NCBI RefSeq assembly: GCF_041734735.1
Contig: NC_134878.1
Span: 39,041,213 to 39,105,212, forward strand
Length of the DNA: 64,000 nucleotides
Source: Babylonia areolata
Lineage: Eukaryota; Mollusca; Gastropoda; Neogastropoda; Buccinidae
Direction of reading: 5' to 3'
Part shown: positions 41,373 through 53,044 of the stretch, piece after piece
Numbering within the stretch: the stretch's first letter is position 1
Layout of the letters: each line of letters begins with the position of its first letter
Notes under the pieces: model-generated
What the model was told of the DNA's origin: nothing
What the model saw: only the letters and a program-made list of their open reading frames with translations
The model's database searches: none
Position numbers and translations under genes: made by a program

Positions 41373-44300
41373 CATGTGTGGCACACGTCTTGAGGAGCAG
41401 ACGGCCGTTGTTGTTACACTTGCCAGTGCCGTGTCTTACAGTGATCCCTTCCCGGGTTTTGTAGTCTGTCCCCATTCTGGCATTGAAGTCCCCAAGAACA
41501 ATGAGTTTCTCTGACTGTGGGACTGATGAAATGAGGGCGTTGGGTTCTTCATAGAACTTGTCTTTAATGTCATCTGGGTTGGTCATGGTGGGAATGTAGG
41601 CACTAATCAGCGTTGCACTCTTCTTGTTTGAAAGTGGGATCTGCATCACCAACACTCTGACCCGCATACCCACCCATAAGAAAACGTCATGGATGCAGCC
41701 TCACTCGAGGCACTGGCATCTTATAGACTACGTCATCACCAGGAAGAGGAACAGGCTGGACGTCAGAGTGATGAGAGCCATGTGTGGTGCTGACTGCTGG
41801 ATCGACCACCGCCTCATTGTGTCCAAGTTCAGGCTTCGCATTCTGCCCATGAGAAGATCCCAAGGTCAGAAGACTGCAAAGAGGCTGAATGTCTCCAAGC
41901 TGAAAAACAGCAAGGTTGTAGAAGAACTCGCCAACGACCTTGAAGGCAGACTGCCAGACAAACCACAGGAAGACGGGACCAGCATTGAGGAACAGTGGAT
42001 GGCCTTTAGAGACGCTGTTTACACTGCTACCCTCTAACATCTCGGACCAGCAACCCGAAGAAACCAAGACTGGTTCGATGAGAATGATGAAGAAATAGAG
42101 GCACTAATAACAGAGAAAAACCAACTATTCAGAGTGCATCATAACGACTCCATGTCACAAGCTAAGGAAAATGCCCTTGTTACTGCAAAAAGGAAGGGTG
42201 CAGAAGAAACTTCGCGAAAGGAAGGGTGCAGAAGAAACTTCGCGAGATGCAGGACACCTGGTTAAGCAAGAAGGCAGAATAAATCCAGGGCTACACAGAC
42301 AGCCACAACACAAAGTGCTTCTACTATGCTCTTAAGGCTGTATACAGACACCAGTCCTGCGGCTCCTCACCCTTCCTCAGTGCAGATGGGACGCAGCTGC
42401 TGACAGAGAAGAAGCGGATTCTGGAGTGGTGGGCTGAGCACTTCAACAACGTCCTCAACCATCCTGCCAACATCAGCATTGAGGCCATTGCTCACCTGCT
42501 CCAGGTAGAGATCAATGAGGACCTCGACACCCTCCCCACAGAAGATGGAGTCAGGAGGGCAGTGAAACAACTGTCCTGTTGCAAAACGCCAGGATGCGAT
42601 GCAATCTCTGCTGACGTATACAAAGCTGGAGGCCCTGCCATGATGTAAAAGCTGACTGAACATTTTCAGTCCATGTGGAACGAGGGACAGATCCTACAAC
42701 AGCTGATAGATGCCAGCATAGTCCACATCTACAAGAGGATAGGCAACCGCCAGTCATGCAACAACCACTGAGGCATCTCCCTCTTGTCCATTGCTGGGAA
42801 GATTCTGGCCCTTCTCCAGCTCAACCACCTTCTCCAACATCTTGAGCAAGGTCTCTTCCCCGAAAGCCAGTGCAGCTTCAGTGCTGAACATGGGACTGCC
42901 GACATGACTTTTACTTCGCGCCAACTCCAGGAAAAATGCCACGAGCAACACAGTGACCTCTTCATGACCTTTGTCGATCTGACCAAGCCCTCGATACGTT
43001 CAGCAGAGAAGGCTTGTGGAAGATCATGGGGAAGTTTCGCTGCCCCAGCAAGTTCATCAATCGTCCGGCAGTTCCACGACGGCATGATGATGAAAGTTCT
43101 GTTGATGGATAGGAGTCAGAGGCCTTCCCAGTGACAAACGGCGTCAAACAAGGCTGCGTTCTCGCCCCAACTCTGTTCAGTATGGTATTCTCTGCCATGC
43201 TGACAGATGCCTTCCGTGCCTGTGAAGAAGGAATCCACGTCAGGTACAGGACTGACAAGAGATTGTTCAACCTCAGGCGCCTGCCAGCTGTTACAAAAGT
43301 AAAGGAGACTGTCGTCAGAGACTTCTTGTTTGCTGATGACTGCGCACTCAGTGCCAGCACAGAGCAGAAGGTGCAGTGTCAAATGGTCTGCTTCTCACGA
43401 ATCCACGTCAGGTACAAGGACTGACAAGAGATTGTTCAACCTCAGGCGCCTGCCAGCTGTTACAAAAGTAAAGGAGACTGTCGTCAGAGACTTCTTGTTT
43501 GCTGATGACTGCGCACTCAGTACCAGCACAGAGCAGAAGGTGCAGTGTCAAATGGACTGCTTCTCACGAGCCTGCGACAACTTCGGTCAAACCATCAGCA
43601 CCAAAAAGAAAAGTCATACCAAGAGCCATGCATCACAGTGAAAAGGCAGAACCTCCAGGTAGTCGACAACTTCACCTATCTGGGCAGCACGCTCTCTCCC
43701 GCAATGAACATAGACGCTGAGGTCAACAACAGGATCGCCAAACCCAGCTCCGCCTTTGAGAGACTCCGTGAGAACGTCTGGGAGGGGAGAGGACTCAGCG
43801 CTACCACCAAGCTGAAGATCTACTGTTCAGTGGTCTTACCATCCTCATTTACGCCAGCAAGACCTGGACTGTGTACAGCAGACACGCCAAACAGCTCAAT
43901 TGCTTCCACCTGAGCTGTCTCTGCAGACTCCTCCACATCATGTGGCAGGACAAAGTCCTCGACATGGAGGTCCTGGAACGAGCTGGCCTCTGCAGCGTCT
44001 ATACCCTCCTGCAGTAAGCCCAAGCCAGGTGAGATGGACATGTAGTCAGAATGCCAGACAGTCGACAGCCTAAGCAGCTGGTGTACAGAACACTGTGTCA
44101 CTCAGTTTGAAGGCAGAAGAAACGCTACAAAGACTGTCTCAAAGCGTACTTTAAAGACATGGGCATCGACATCAACACGTACGAGACGCTTGCTCTGGAC
44201 CGTCCAGCCTGACGCAGAAGGATCACCACAGGAGCCCATGCATCTGAAGCCAGGTGCATCACTGGGGCACAACGAAAGCGTGCTGTGTGCAAGGCCCGAG

Positions 44301-44480
44301 CAGCATCCACTGCCACGATAGCACCCACTCTCTTGTGTCCCACATGTGGGCAAGCCTTCAGGGTCCAGACTGGCCTCATCAGTCACCTCCAGACTCACAG
44401 CCACCGATCTTCTATCTGATTTCTTTGAAGCCATGGTCATCTTCGAATCTGAAGGACGAACATCATTATATCATATAAGA
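41373..44480 (+). mobile_element. related LINE (LINE B) with 5' inversion and internal duplications
   Basis: Same family as LINE A. The 5' piece (41377-41640) lies in reverse: on the minus strand it reads TLISAYIPTMTNPDDIKDKF, KLIVLGDFNARMGTDY and NGRLLLKTCATHDL. The + strand then resumes at about 41645 with ITNTLTRIPTHKKTSW, exactly where the inverted piece stops in protein order. The RT follows in broken frames (FADDCAL near 43327 and again near 43497), and a C2H2 finger (CPTCGQAFRVQTGLISHLQT) lies near 44335. The 3' end has GGACGAACATCATTATATCA near 44452. Many stops and frame changes; older than LINE A. A 28-bp tandem duplication lies at about 42187-42245. Confidence 0.82.
43231..43567 (+). 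repeat. 168-bp tandem duplication containing the RT catalytic motif
   Basis: 43231-43398 and 43399-43567 are nearly identical (one inserted A plus two or three substitutions). Each contains the FADDCALS codons, so the decayed RT of LINE B carries its active-site block twice. Confidence 0.92.
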
Positions 44481-44489
44481 TTAGATTAG

Positions 44490-45795
44490 ATTATTGTTAT
44501 TATTATTATATTTATATAGCACTGAATCTTGTGCAGAGACAAATCAAAGCACTTTCGCACCAGTCATTCAAACGTATGCATAACTCATAAAACTGGAAGA
44601 AAGTGAAGACAAGGAAGAGGCAGAGAATGGAGGCTATTTTGGAAAGAGGTGGGTTTTAAGGCCAGACTTGAAATACCTGAGTGTAAGGACCTGACGAAGC
44701 GAAAGAGGAAGTTCATTCCAGTTACAAGGTCCAGAGACACAGAAAGAACAGCGACCAACAGTCGAGTGTTTGAATCTGGGTATGCGTAAACACAATGGAT
44801 CCGAAGCCAATCGTAGAAAGCGAGATGGAGTGTAGAGGTGAAGGCAGCCACAGAGATAGGAAGGGGCATGTTTGTGAATACATTTATAACATAGAGTGCT
44901 GATCTTGTACTTTATTCTATGTGTGACAGAGAGCCAGTGGAGATGTTGCAAAAGAGGGGTGATGTGCTCAGATCTTTTCTTTCTGAGGACGAGTCGGGCA
45001 GCAGAGTTTTGCTTTCACTGAAGGGACTCAATAGATGAAGCAGGCAAACCAGACAATAGAGAGTTTCAGTTGTCAAGGCGAGAGAGAATGAGAGAAATGA
45101 CAAGTCTAGATAAATGTTGCGTCAGTGGACAGATATTTCCGGACAGAACTGATGTGCCGCAATTGACAGTAGCAGGATTGACATGTCTGACTGATAACTT
45201 TTGCATGGACTGAACTGGAAAGAGGGATGGATATACTGCCTAGTTTGATTGTGGCAGTTGTGATGGAAGACAGTTTTTGTTTTGTTCCTATGATCATTGC
45301 TTCGGTTTTGTCCGCGTTCAATTGCAACTTATTTAGAGTCATCCAGTTTTGTATGTCCAGGGAGCAGTTGGATGTTTGTTGCAAGAGCGACGACAATTTT
45401 TCAGGGGTATCACTCTGAGTTGAGTGTCATCAGTATAAGAATGATGAATGACATTATGGCGGTTGATAATTTCAGCGAGAGGAACAGTGTACAATGTAAA
45501 GAACACTGGGCCTAAACCAGATCCCTGTGGGATTCCATGTTAGATTTTAACGGGTTCAGATTGGAAATGATCAACAATGACAGACTGGAATCGATCAGTG
45601 AGATAAGATTTGAACCAGCTTAGAACAGTGCCGTTCATACCAAATGTAAAAAGAAGACGGGAAAGAAGGATTGAATGGTCTATCGTGTCAAAGGCGGCTG
45701 ACAAGTCGAGAAGAGTGAGAATGGAAATTTTTCCTGAGTCGGACGCTAGCAGTAGATTATTCAGGATGTCGAGGAGAGTGGTTTCGGTGCTGTGG
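44490..45795 (-). mobile_element. CR1/L2-type LINE, second copy, minus strand
   Basis: Sister of the element at 13270-15216, with the same 3' terminus (TATATAGCACTGAATCTTGT on the + strand near 44513) and thumb/RT blocks on the minus strand up to the LLTLLDLSAAFDT region near 45700. It is shorter (5'-truncated within the RT), has small deletions relative to the first copy, and is broken in frame. It is bracketed by TTAGA repeats at 44480-44493 and 45796-45822, which look like a duplicated target. Confidence 0.85.
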
Positions 45796-46336
45796 TTAGA
45801 TTAGATTAGATTAGATTAGATTGAATCAGATTAGGCCCTTCACTCAAGGACGTTTCTCCACCGAACTCGACTCTGGGCTGTCCTCTCTGCATCCCTCCAG
45901 CTGGATCCCAGCCTCTTTGGCTCTGATCAAAAATATAACATGATATAATATAATGATCATATCATATTGTGTTATATTATATTTCTGATTAGTTATACAC
46001 ATCGCCTTTATTTCGTTGTTTGTTATTGATTCCGATGACAAATTTGAGGTCGAAGCATCGCAGTGATCTGTCTCATGTGAAATACAAAAAAACAGATGTA
46101 TGTCAGTGTCATCACTGTTGTGTCTTCACTAACGCCACAGTCATTATCATGATCGTCGTTGTCGTCGCCCCCTCTTTCTCTTTTCTTTTCCTCTCTCTCA
46201 TTTTTCTCCAGTGTTTGCATTTGGAAAAGACGAGAAACCAACTCCGATGATAAAGGAAATATTTTTGATAAGAAATAAGGGGGACCCCCCACCACCCCCG
46301 CAGTTGTGAGAAAACGTGGGAGGGGAACGACCAAAC
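45796..46336. other. TTAGA repeat and unclassified intronic DNA
   Basis: (TTAGA)n at 45796-45822, then a GC-rich phrase CGAACTCGACTCTGGGCTGT near 45861 that looks like part of a dispersed repeat, then AT-rich DNA. No gene recognised. Confidence 0.4.
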
Positions 46337-46393
46337 TTTCTCGCAATTCCACGATTTCTCTCACAGTAAGAGAAATCGTGGGACTGCGAGAAA
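46337..46393. repeat. strong hairpin (inverted repeat)
   Basis: CCACGATTTCTCT (46349-46361) pairs perfectly with AGAGAAATCGTGG (46369-46381) across a 7-base loop. After a 3-base internal loop a further 9 pairs form (TTTCTCGCA 46337-46345 with TGCGAGAAA 46385-46393). A direct repeat of TGCGAGAAATCATGGG follows. Confidence 0.85.
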
Positions 46394-46855
46394 TCATGGG
46401 ATTGCGAGAAATCATGGGCTTACAATGAGTCCGAAGAAATCATAAAATTATTGTGTGTTTGTTTGCGGAACCATTTTAACGCCAGAACCAGCGCAGACAG
46501 TTCCGCAGTAAGTATATATACTGAACTGTCAGACAGAATGTGTTTCTTTGAGGGCTGGTCAGGAAAGGCAGACCTGGACGCATTTTCAGCGACACCATCC
46601 TCTGACTTCGAACCATCAGTGATGAATTGGTGGAGTCTTTACGATTTGAGGCCAGATCGAATCGTACCTCAGGTGTTTTAAAGGCCCACGGTGGGCTGTC
46701 CGGGAACTAAGAAAAATCTATTAGATTACAATCAAAGTAAGATTCTTCACTTATCTAAGTGTATGTAAACAGAACAGGTATAATCGTGCAGTGAATGACA
46801 CATAGATTTATATTATAAATGTTCAGAATATTTATTTAGAATTAGCTTCATGGTG
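46394..46855. other. intronic stretch, nothing recognised
   Basis: A 76-codon open frame at 46451-46681 has a tidy composition but no recognised family. It is not called as a gene. Confidence 0.4.
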
Positions 46856-47018
46856 CATGGTGTGTCACGGAACGATGAACATTGTGCAAGGTGTGTTGTT
46901 ATTGTGCATGGCGTGTAATGGAACAATGAACATTGTGCATGGTATGTTGTTATAGTTCATGTTGTGTAAAGGAACAACGAACATTGTGCATGGTGTGTTG
47001 ATATTGTTCATGGTACGT
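46856..47018 (+). repeat. ~51-bp minisatellite, about 3 units
   Basis: Units share GGAAC(G/A)A(T/C)GAACATTGTG, near 46869, 46920 and 46972, separated by 51-52 bases with modest divergence. It lies about 150 bp before the receptor exon at 47170. Confidence 0.85.
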
Positions 47019-47169
47019 AAGGGTGAGAGTAGAGTGTTTGTCTTGAAGAAACGCCACACTCTGGGGGAAAAAAACATATTGGAGGCGAATTACTGTACTT
47101 GGATCATCGTGAAGAAAGTCCAGTCTTTCACGAAAGATGCTTAACACAGGTTTTGGGATCTGTGTGCAG

Positions 47170-47289
47170 CGTCTTCATCGCACCGTCAACAGTGCAGAAC
47201 TCGTGTCGCCCCATGAGTCACTGCGAGAGATTGTGGCCATCGTGCGCACAAGGGATTTCACCCGGCTCTTCATGAAGAGCACTATCAGG
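47170..47289 (+). CDS. GluN3-like receptor, exon encoding start of cytoplasmic tail
   Basis: Forty codons, phase 0 at both ends, bounded by TGTGTGCAG and GTAAGA. It starts RLHRTVNSAEL and ends RLFMKSTIR. The opening RLHRTVN matches RLHRALN, which follows the M4 region in vertebrate GluN3A, so this exon continues directly from the exon ending at 17052. The peptide is on the cytoplasmic side just after M4 and is basic and Ser/Thr-containing; a regulatory role is possible but not shown by the sequence. Confidence 0.82.
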
Positions 47290-47950
47290 GTAAGATGATC
47301 TTTCACACATCCTATATTTCCATCTTTTTCGTTCCAAAGGCAAGTTCCATGAAGCTGAATGCCAGAAGGTCATACCAGAATGTGTAAATGTAGTGTAGTC
47401 TATCGCAAAAACAGCATGGAACATTTCGCCAGAGTAATCAGACAAATTGCCCGACGAAAGCACACACTTGCACATGCATGCCAGTTGTGCTTTAAAATGC
47501 ATAGCCAAAAATGAACAGAAAGCGAAATAAGAGGAGAGTGTATAGAAGTGTAAGAGGAAAGGGGGTTGGGGAGGCATGAGAAATTTTGTGACGAAAGAAT
47601 ACCAGGTTCTGCAAAAGTGCTGTAAGTAGCCTATAATCTTCCTCGAGTCGGTGAATGCTGGTCATGAGACAAACCCATATCAAAACAGCCGTGTTGCCCC
47701 AGCTTGTCACGAGTGCTTCCCTTTACACACACACACACACACACACACGTACGCACGCACACGCACAAACACATACGCGCGCGCGCACACACACACACAC
47801 ACATACATATGCACACACCATGCGTACTCACGTACAGAGGAAAAATACTGAAGTCTTGATTCCAGATTTCGATATCCAAAACTTTGAAGACAGAAAATAC
47901 AAGTGGCATAGTTAGGAAAAATCACCAGCTAGAGTTATTGGGAAGATGTT
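47290..47950. other. intron start with CA microsatellite
   Basis: Unique DNA followed by a CA/CGCA array at 47726-47816. No other feature recognised. The intron runs to 53513. Confidence 0.5.
47726..47816. repeat. (CA)n compound microsatellite
   Basis: CA array interrupted by GTACGCACGC and CGCGCGCG. Confidence 0.95.
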
Positions 47951-47954
47951 AAAG

Positions 47955-48175
47955 CATATATAACAAGAGAGGCAAGGCCTTCAAGGCTCACTTGTGATAC
48001 ACACACACACAAAAAAATCCAATCATTAAAATGTGTTCTGTATTTGTTATTATAAAGCTTCGGGTTAAAAGGAAAAGAAAAAAGTCCTAACGGCAGATTC
48101 GAACCCTGCGTGTTCGGGTGAGAAGAAACTGTCTTACCCATTACACTATCGTGGTTCCTTAACTGACGTTCAAAA
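47955..48175 (-). mobile_element. tRNA-derived SINE with TCACAAGTGAGCCTTGAAGG tail, minus strand
   Basis: Minus strand: TGAACGTC at the 5' end, A box TAGTGTAATGG near 48150, B box GGGTTCGAATC near 48098, an A/T-rich body, then the tail TATCACAAGTGAGCCTTGAA at about 47999-47980. The tail equals the 3' end of the repeat at 3162-3773. It is the best preserved of this SINE family in the window. Confidence 0.8.
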
Positions 48176-49029
48176 ATATAATATTTAAACATGCTTTTTT
48201 AAAGGGCGATAAATCGATTGCGGTATTCGGAGTGAGAACGCTGCTCAAATCATATTATTCTGGTGTATCTTGGGCGTTTAAAAAATCTTTAAGGGCAATT
48301 AAAAATTCTTTTAAGTCCGCGGTAAAGGAGACGTGGCTATCGCCGCAATCACACTGCAACATTTGGCCGTTTTCTCTGTGTCTAGATAGATGTACAAGTT
48401 TAGTTACACCCGGTTAACATAGTCGCTTCAATTTCTCTTTATGTTTATTCTAGTTTTATAGCTTTAAAGTTGATATGAAAATTGAGTATTTTGTTAAACT
48501 AATAACATGTAGAGCCAAGTACAAGTACTTCTAAACGTCGTATGAAGTGAAAAGGACTTCATTTTGAGAAAAGTCAAGACTGGAATTTTTTTTACATTTC
48601 ATCAGTTCAAGGGTATTAACTCTCGTGGTTTATTATTTTTAACTGTGAATTCCGACTGATCATGTGGATATCTTTACGGCAGTTTGGGGCATAATCCAGA
48701 AAGTGATGAGGCGTTCACAAATCTTTCTCTGAATAAATATTTAACGGTCTCCTTCTCCAACTTTCCATCACATGTTATCATGTATTGTCGATTGAATATT
48801 GGATTGAACGGGCAGGTCAACTACTTGAAACAAAATGTCGCCCTTCGAGCTTGCAAGCACGCGCTTTGAATATGTATAAATATGTGTACGCAATTGATTT
48901 TTGCCCATGACCTTCAGGGCTCAGCCAATAGACCAATAAAGTCCACTCGTAGTATTGATTTTAGTATTTTCTGAAAAAGACCACTTGGGCGAATGAACAT
49001 AGTGAAAGCCCTGTACAGTGAGAGTAAAA
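48176..49029. other. intronic stretch, nothing recognised
   Basis: AT-rich unique sequence. The final part from about 48960 may belong to the repeat that follows. Confidence 0.4.
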
Positions 49030-49501
49030 CACACAAGCTTTGTATGTATTGAGTATAACTTCAAAATGTAATATTTAAGATGAGAAAGATCAGTTTAAAG
49101 CAAATTAACACCATCAGCATTATTTACAGATTAATTTCCCATTTTTACTATCTGCACCAAAGACATGCAAAATAAATATAACTTCCATGCTAAGCAAAAG
49201 TAGTTCCTGTTTGAACAAAAAATTATAAAAATGACTGCTCTTGTTGTTGTGTCAGAATATCAGATCAAAGTGCCAAGTTTAGAGAATAAAAAAAATATAT
49301 AGATTTTACAATAAATTCAGTTTGCATATAATTTGGCTTCTTTTTAATTTTTTTTTTTTGGTGCCCATCCCAGAGGTACAATATTGTTTTAAACAAGATG
49401 ACTGGAAAGAACTGAATTTTTCCTATTTTTATGCCAAATTTGGTGTCAGCTGATAAAGCATTTGCAGAGAAAATGGCAATGTTAAAGTTTACGACGGACA
49501 C

Positions 49502-49575
<74 letters not shown>

Positions 49576-49624
49576 CCGAACACCGGGTTAAAACATAGGC
49601 TCATTTTGTTCACACAAATGAGTC
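49030..49624 (-). mobile_element. TIR-bearing microsatellite repeat (copy D), minus strand
   Basis: Close reverse-strand match to most of 3162-3720, including CTTTAAACTGATC-type, GAGCAGTCATT-type and TTGGCATAAAAATAGGAAAA-type blocks. A CAGA/CA array at 49498-49572 is in the equivalent position, and CACAAATGAGTC ends it at about 49613-49624. A decayed LTR-retrotransposon coding region begins about ten bases further on. Confidence 0.8.
49498..49572. repeat. (GACA)n-(CA)n microsatellite
   Basis: GACA repeats followed by CA repeats, inside copy D. Confidence 0.95.
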
Positions 49625-49633
49625 AAAAATGAC

Positions 49634-52600
49634 ATGATATGGAATCTAAGTGGCCCTGGCAACGCTCGTCGAGGCGACAGCAGTCACACTCCATCAGGCA
49701 AAGGCAGCTCAACCCAAGGCGGGGGGAAGCAGCATGAGGCCAGCTGTACTCGCTGCGGACGGCAACACTACAAGGAAGTGTGCCCAACTCAAGGAAAAAG
49801 GTGCAAGAAGTGTGGACGCATGAATCACTTTGCGGCAGTCAGCAGAAGCAGCAAGTTAGTCGACGCAGTAGACGACGTACCACATCTGAAGGAGCACATA
49901 AAGGTGGCGTTACACGTTGAACACTCAGAAGAAAAGAAGGTTCAAGCAAGCTGTGAAGAAGAGAAAATGGAAGAACATTTTGTTGGAACATTGTGCTTAG
50001 AAGGCAGAAATGAACCACCGTGGATGACAACACTCAAGTCTGGACGTTGCGACGTCACGTTCAAGATAGATACTGGAGTGGATGTGTCTAACATCTCGTC
50101 AGCTCAGTACAGAAAGCTGAAGCCTCGTCCACAGCTTCACAGATCAAGCGCAATTCTGCGTAGCCCAGGAGGTATCCAGTGTGAGTGACAATTTGTCGCC
50201 ATCACCAGAGTCCATGACCAGCCTCATTCGCTTCAACTCTTCGTTGTACAGTCAAAGACGGACAACCTTCTCAGCAGAGAAGCAGCAGCAAGAATGGGTC
50301 TGGTCAGGAGGATTGAAGCCATAGAAATGTCTTTCGGCGAGGTCGACTACAAACCCGCCCAGTGCCCTCCAGTGAAGATAGTCCTGAAAGAAGGATCAGA
50401 GGCTTACAGCGTTCACTCAGCAAGAAGAATCCCGATACCCCTGTTAGACAAAGTCAAGGAAGAGCTCACCAAGATGCAGAAGACAGAGATCATAGAAGAA
50501 GTAACAGAGCCGACAGACTGTGTTCACCCATAGTACCAGTTAAGAAGAAGTCAGGATCAGTGAGAATCTGCACAGACTACAAACATCTGAATGCAGCAGT
50601 CAAGTGAGAACGCTACACACTGCCAATTTTGGAAGATATCCTGCACAAGCTGTCCAGGTCTGCGATCTACAGCAAGTTTGATGCTACATCCGACCCAGAG
50701 TCAGCAAAGCTCACCACCTCCATTTCCCCATATGGAAGATTCTACTACAAGTGATTGCCATTTGGCATAATGTCAGCACCAGAGATCTTCCAAAGAACCA
50801 TGGAGAACATACTCAGGGAAGAGTCCAATGTAATATGTTTCTTTGATGACATACTTATCAACAGTGAGAACGAGAAAGCCCACGAGCATCACCTTGACAA
50901 CGTGACGAGGAAACTGGCAAGTGTCAGCCTGAAGCTGAATCGCGAGAAGTGCGAATTCAGGAAGCATGAGATCTTGGGTCATCGAATCAGCAAGAACGGC
51001 ATTTCACCAGATCCAGCAAAAGTGGAAGCCATCATGATCATGTCAGATCCAACCAAAGTGCCTGAGTTGAGGAGGATGCTTGGCATGATTAACTTCCTTG
51101 GCCGCTACTTGCCCAACCTGTCAACTGTGCTCCAGCCAGTGACACAATTTTTGGAGAAGGATCGTGCGTGGTCGTGGGGTCCGGCACAGATCAAGGCTAT
51201 GACCACTGTGAAGAAGATGCTTACCTCGACACCAGCGCTAGCATTCTATGATCGGAGGAAGCCAACCATAGTGAGTGCAGATGCGAGCAATTATGGGATC
51301 AGAGGTGTGTTGCTGCAGGAACACCCCGCAGGTATCAAAGCTGTCGCATACTGTTCAGGACTCTGACTCCCACTGAATGCAGATATGCCCAGATTGACAA
51401 AGAGACACTGGCAGCAGTCTGGTCATGTGAGAAGTTCAACAGATACCTGGTAGGCCTGGAAAATGTGAGGCTTCAGACAGATCACAAGCCCCTCATGCCC
51501 ATCATCAGCTACGCCCATACGATGTCAGAGAATGCTGATGCGTCTCATGAGATTCAGCATCAGAGCCGAGTATGTGCCCGGGAAGAAGCTCATTGTAGCA
51601 GATGCTCTATCCCGCAGCCCTCAATCCACCACTGGAAAACAAGAAGAGGCCACCGCGCTGATTGAAGATGTGGAAGCCTACCTTGACAGTGTGGACATTT
51701 CCTGGTCTTGCGCAGCATCAGACAAATGCATGCAAGAAATCGCAGAGGAATCAAGAAAAAACAGATTGATCCAAGAAGCACTTCGTTACACACGCAAAGG
51801 ATGGCCACAATACGTCACCGACGTTGAGGATGGATCGCATGACTACTATGCAGTTCACAGCGAACTCAGCGAGCATCAGGGTCTTCTCACTCAAAGAAAC
51901 CGCATCGTTGTTCCAGCTCAGCTACACGACGACATCCTACGCAGAATCCATGAAGGCCATCAAGGGATCACAAAGTGCAGAAAGAGGGCGAAGGCAGCAG
52001 TCTGGTGGCCCGGAATTGGCGCCAGAATCAAGAAGATGGTGGAAGAATGCAAGCATTTCAGGAGAAGAGGCCCAAAGAGCCATTGATTACAACAGAGCTA
52101 CCCCAGCAAACATTCCAGAAGTGTGGCGCAGATATATGCGAATTCAAGGGACAGTCATACCTCGTCGTTGTGGATTACTACTCTCGCTACTTAGAGCTGG
52201 CTCACCTGAAGAAGATCACCACAACAAAAGTCATCAAGAACATGAAAGACATTTTCGCACGTCAGGGTATCCCCGAAATACTCGTCACAGATAATGGCAA
52301 GCAGTTCACGTCAAAAGAGTTCCAGATTTTCGCAACAGAGTGGGGATTTAAACACGTCACAACAAGTCCACATTACCCACAGGCGAACGGTGAAGCCGAG
52401 TGAGCCATACAGACAGCAAAGAAGATACTGTCGCAAGACAGTCCAGCTCTCGCGATTCTCATCTACAGAGACACGCCAGTTGAAGCTACAGGCTACAGCC
52501 CAGCACAGCTTGTATCAGGAAGAAGTCTGAGAACCACACTCCCAACACTGTCTGAAAACCTCGAGCCCAGAGTCTGTGAGAAATCAGCAGTAGCAGCCAG

Positions 52601-53044
52601 TGATGCAAAGACAAAGAAGAAGAACAGACAGACATTCGACAAGCATCACGGAGTACGGCCTCTAGATATACTTCATCCAGGTGACATCGTGATGCAGAAG
52701 CCCGACGGTGAGAAGAGTTGGAGAAGCCCTGCAGTGGTGCAGCAGCAAGTCGCGCCAAGATCATACGTGTTGGAAACGCCACAAGGCAAGTTCCGACGCA
52801 TAAGGCGTCATCTCAGGCGTTCACGTGATCTACAGCCTGAGCAGTCCCGCGTCCAGGGCCAGTGTCCAGTGACAACGCCAGCAGCAGTGGTGCCAGCCCA
52901 GATGCAGGAGGGTCCACCAGCAGTTCACCTCTACGGGGCGCCATCAACAGTGGTCCGACACCGGTGACAACACGTAGCGGCAGAGTCATCACCATGCCAG
53001 CCAGCTACAGAGAGATTGAAGTCATCACCCAGGCAGGGAAGTGA
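49634..53044 (+). mobile_element. fossil Ty3/Gypsy-group LTR retrotransposon, internal region, LTRs not found
   Basis: Parts in the usual Gypsy order: end of Gag with two zinc knuckles (CTRCGRQHYKEVC near 49749, CKKCGRMNH near 49803), aspartic protease (FKIDTGVDVSN near 50070), RT (MPFGIMSAPEIFQRTM near 50755, CFFDDILINSE near 50840), RNase H ([15 protein letters not shown] near 51274), and integrase with its zinc-binding region (HEGHQGITKCRKRAK near 51950) and core (VTDNGKQFTSKEFQ near 52285, HYPQANGEAE near 52370). It ends with TRSGRVITMPASYRE, a typical terminal phrase. It is an old, broken copy with roughly half a dozen or more interruptions. No matching LTR pair was found at either side. 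Confidence 0.85.

Larger units (their letters stand above)
17053..47169 (+). other. 30.1-kb intron of the GluN3-like gene
   Basis: Phase 0 intron inferred from the GTGAGA donor at 17053 and the TGTGCAG acceptor before 47170, joining LSQ to RLHRTVN, as GluN3 proteins join SQ-RLHRALN. It holds most of the mobile elements of the window. A small exon hidden inside it cannot be excluded. Confidence 0.7.

Noticed and set aside
46451-46681. 76-codon open frame with a tidy composition
   Set aside because: No recognised domain, no splice context and no neighbours of the same kind.
48060-48160. Candidate tRNA gene on the minus strand
   Set aside because: Same reasoning: it continues into a SINE body and tail shared with other loci.
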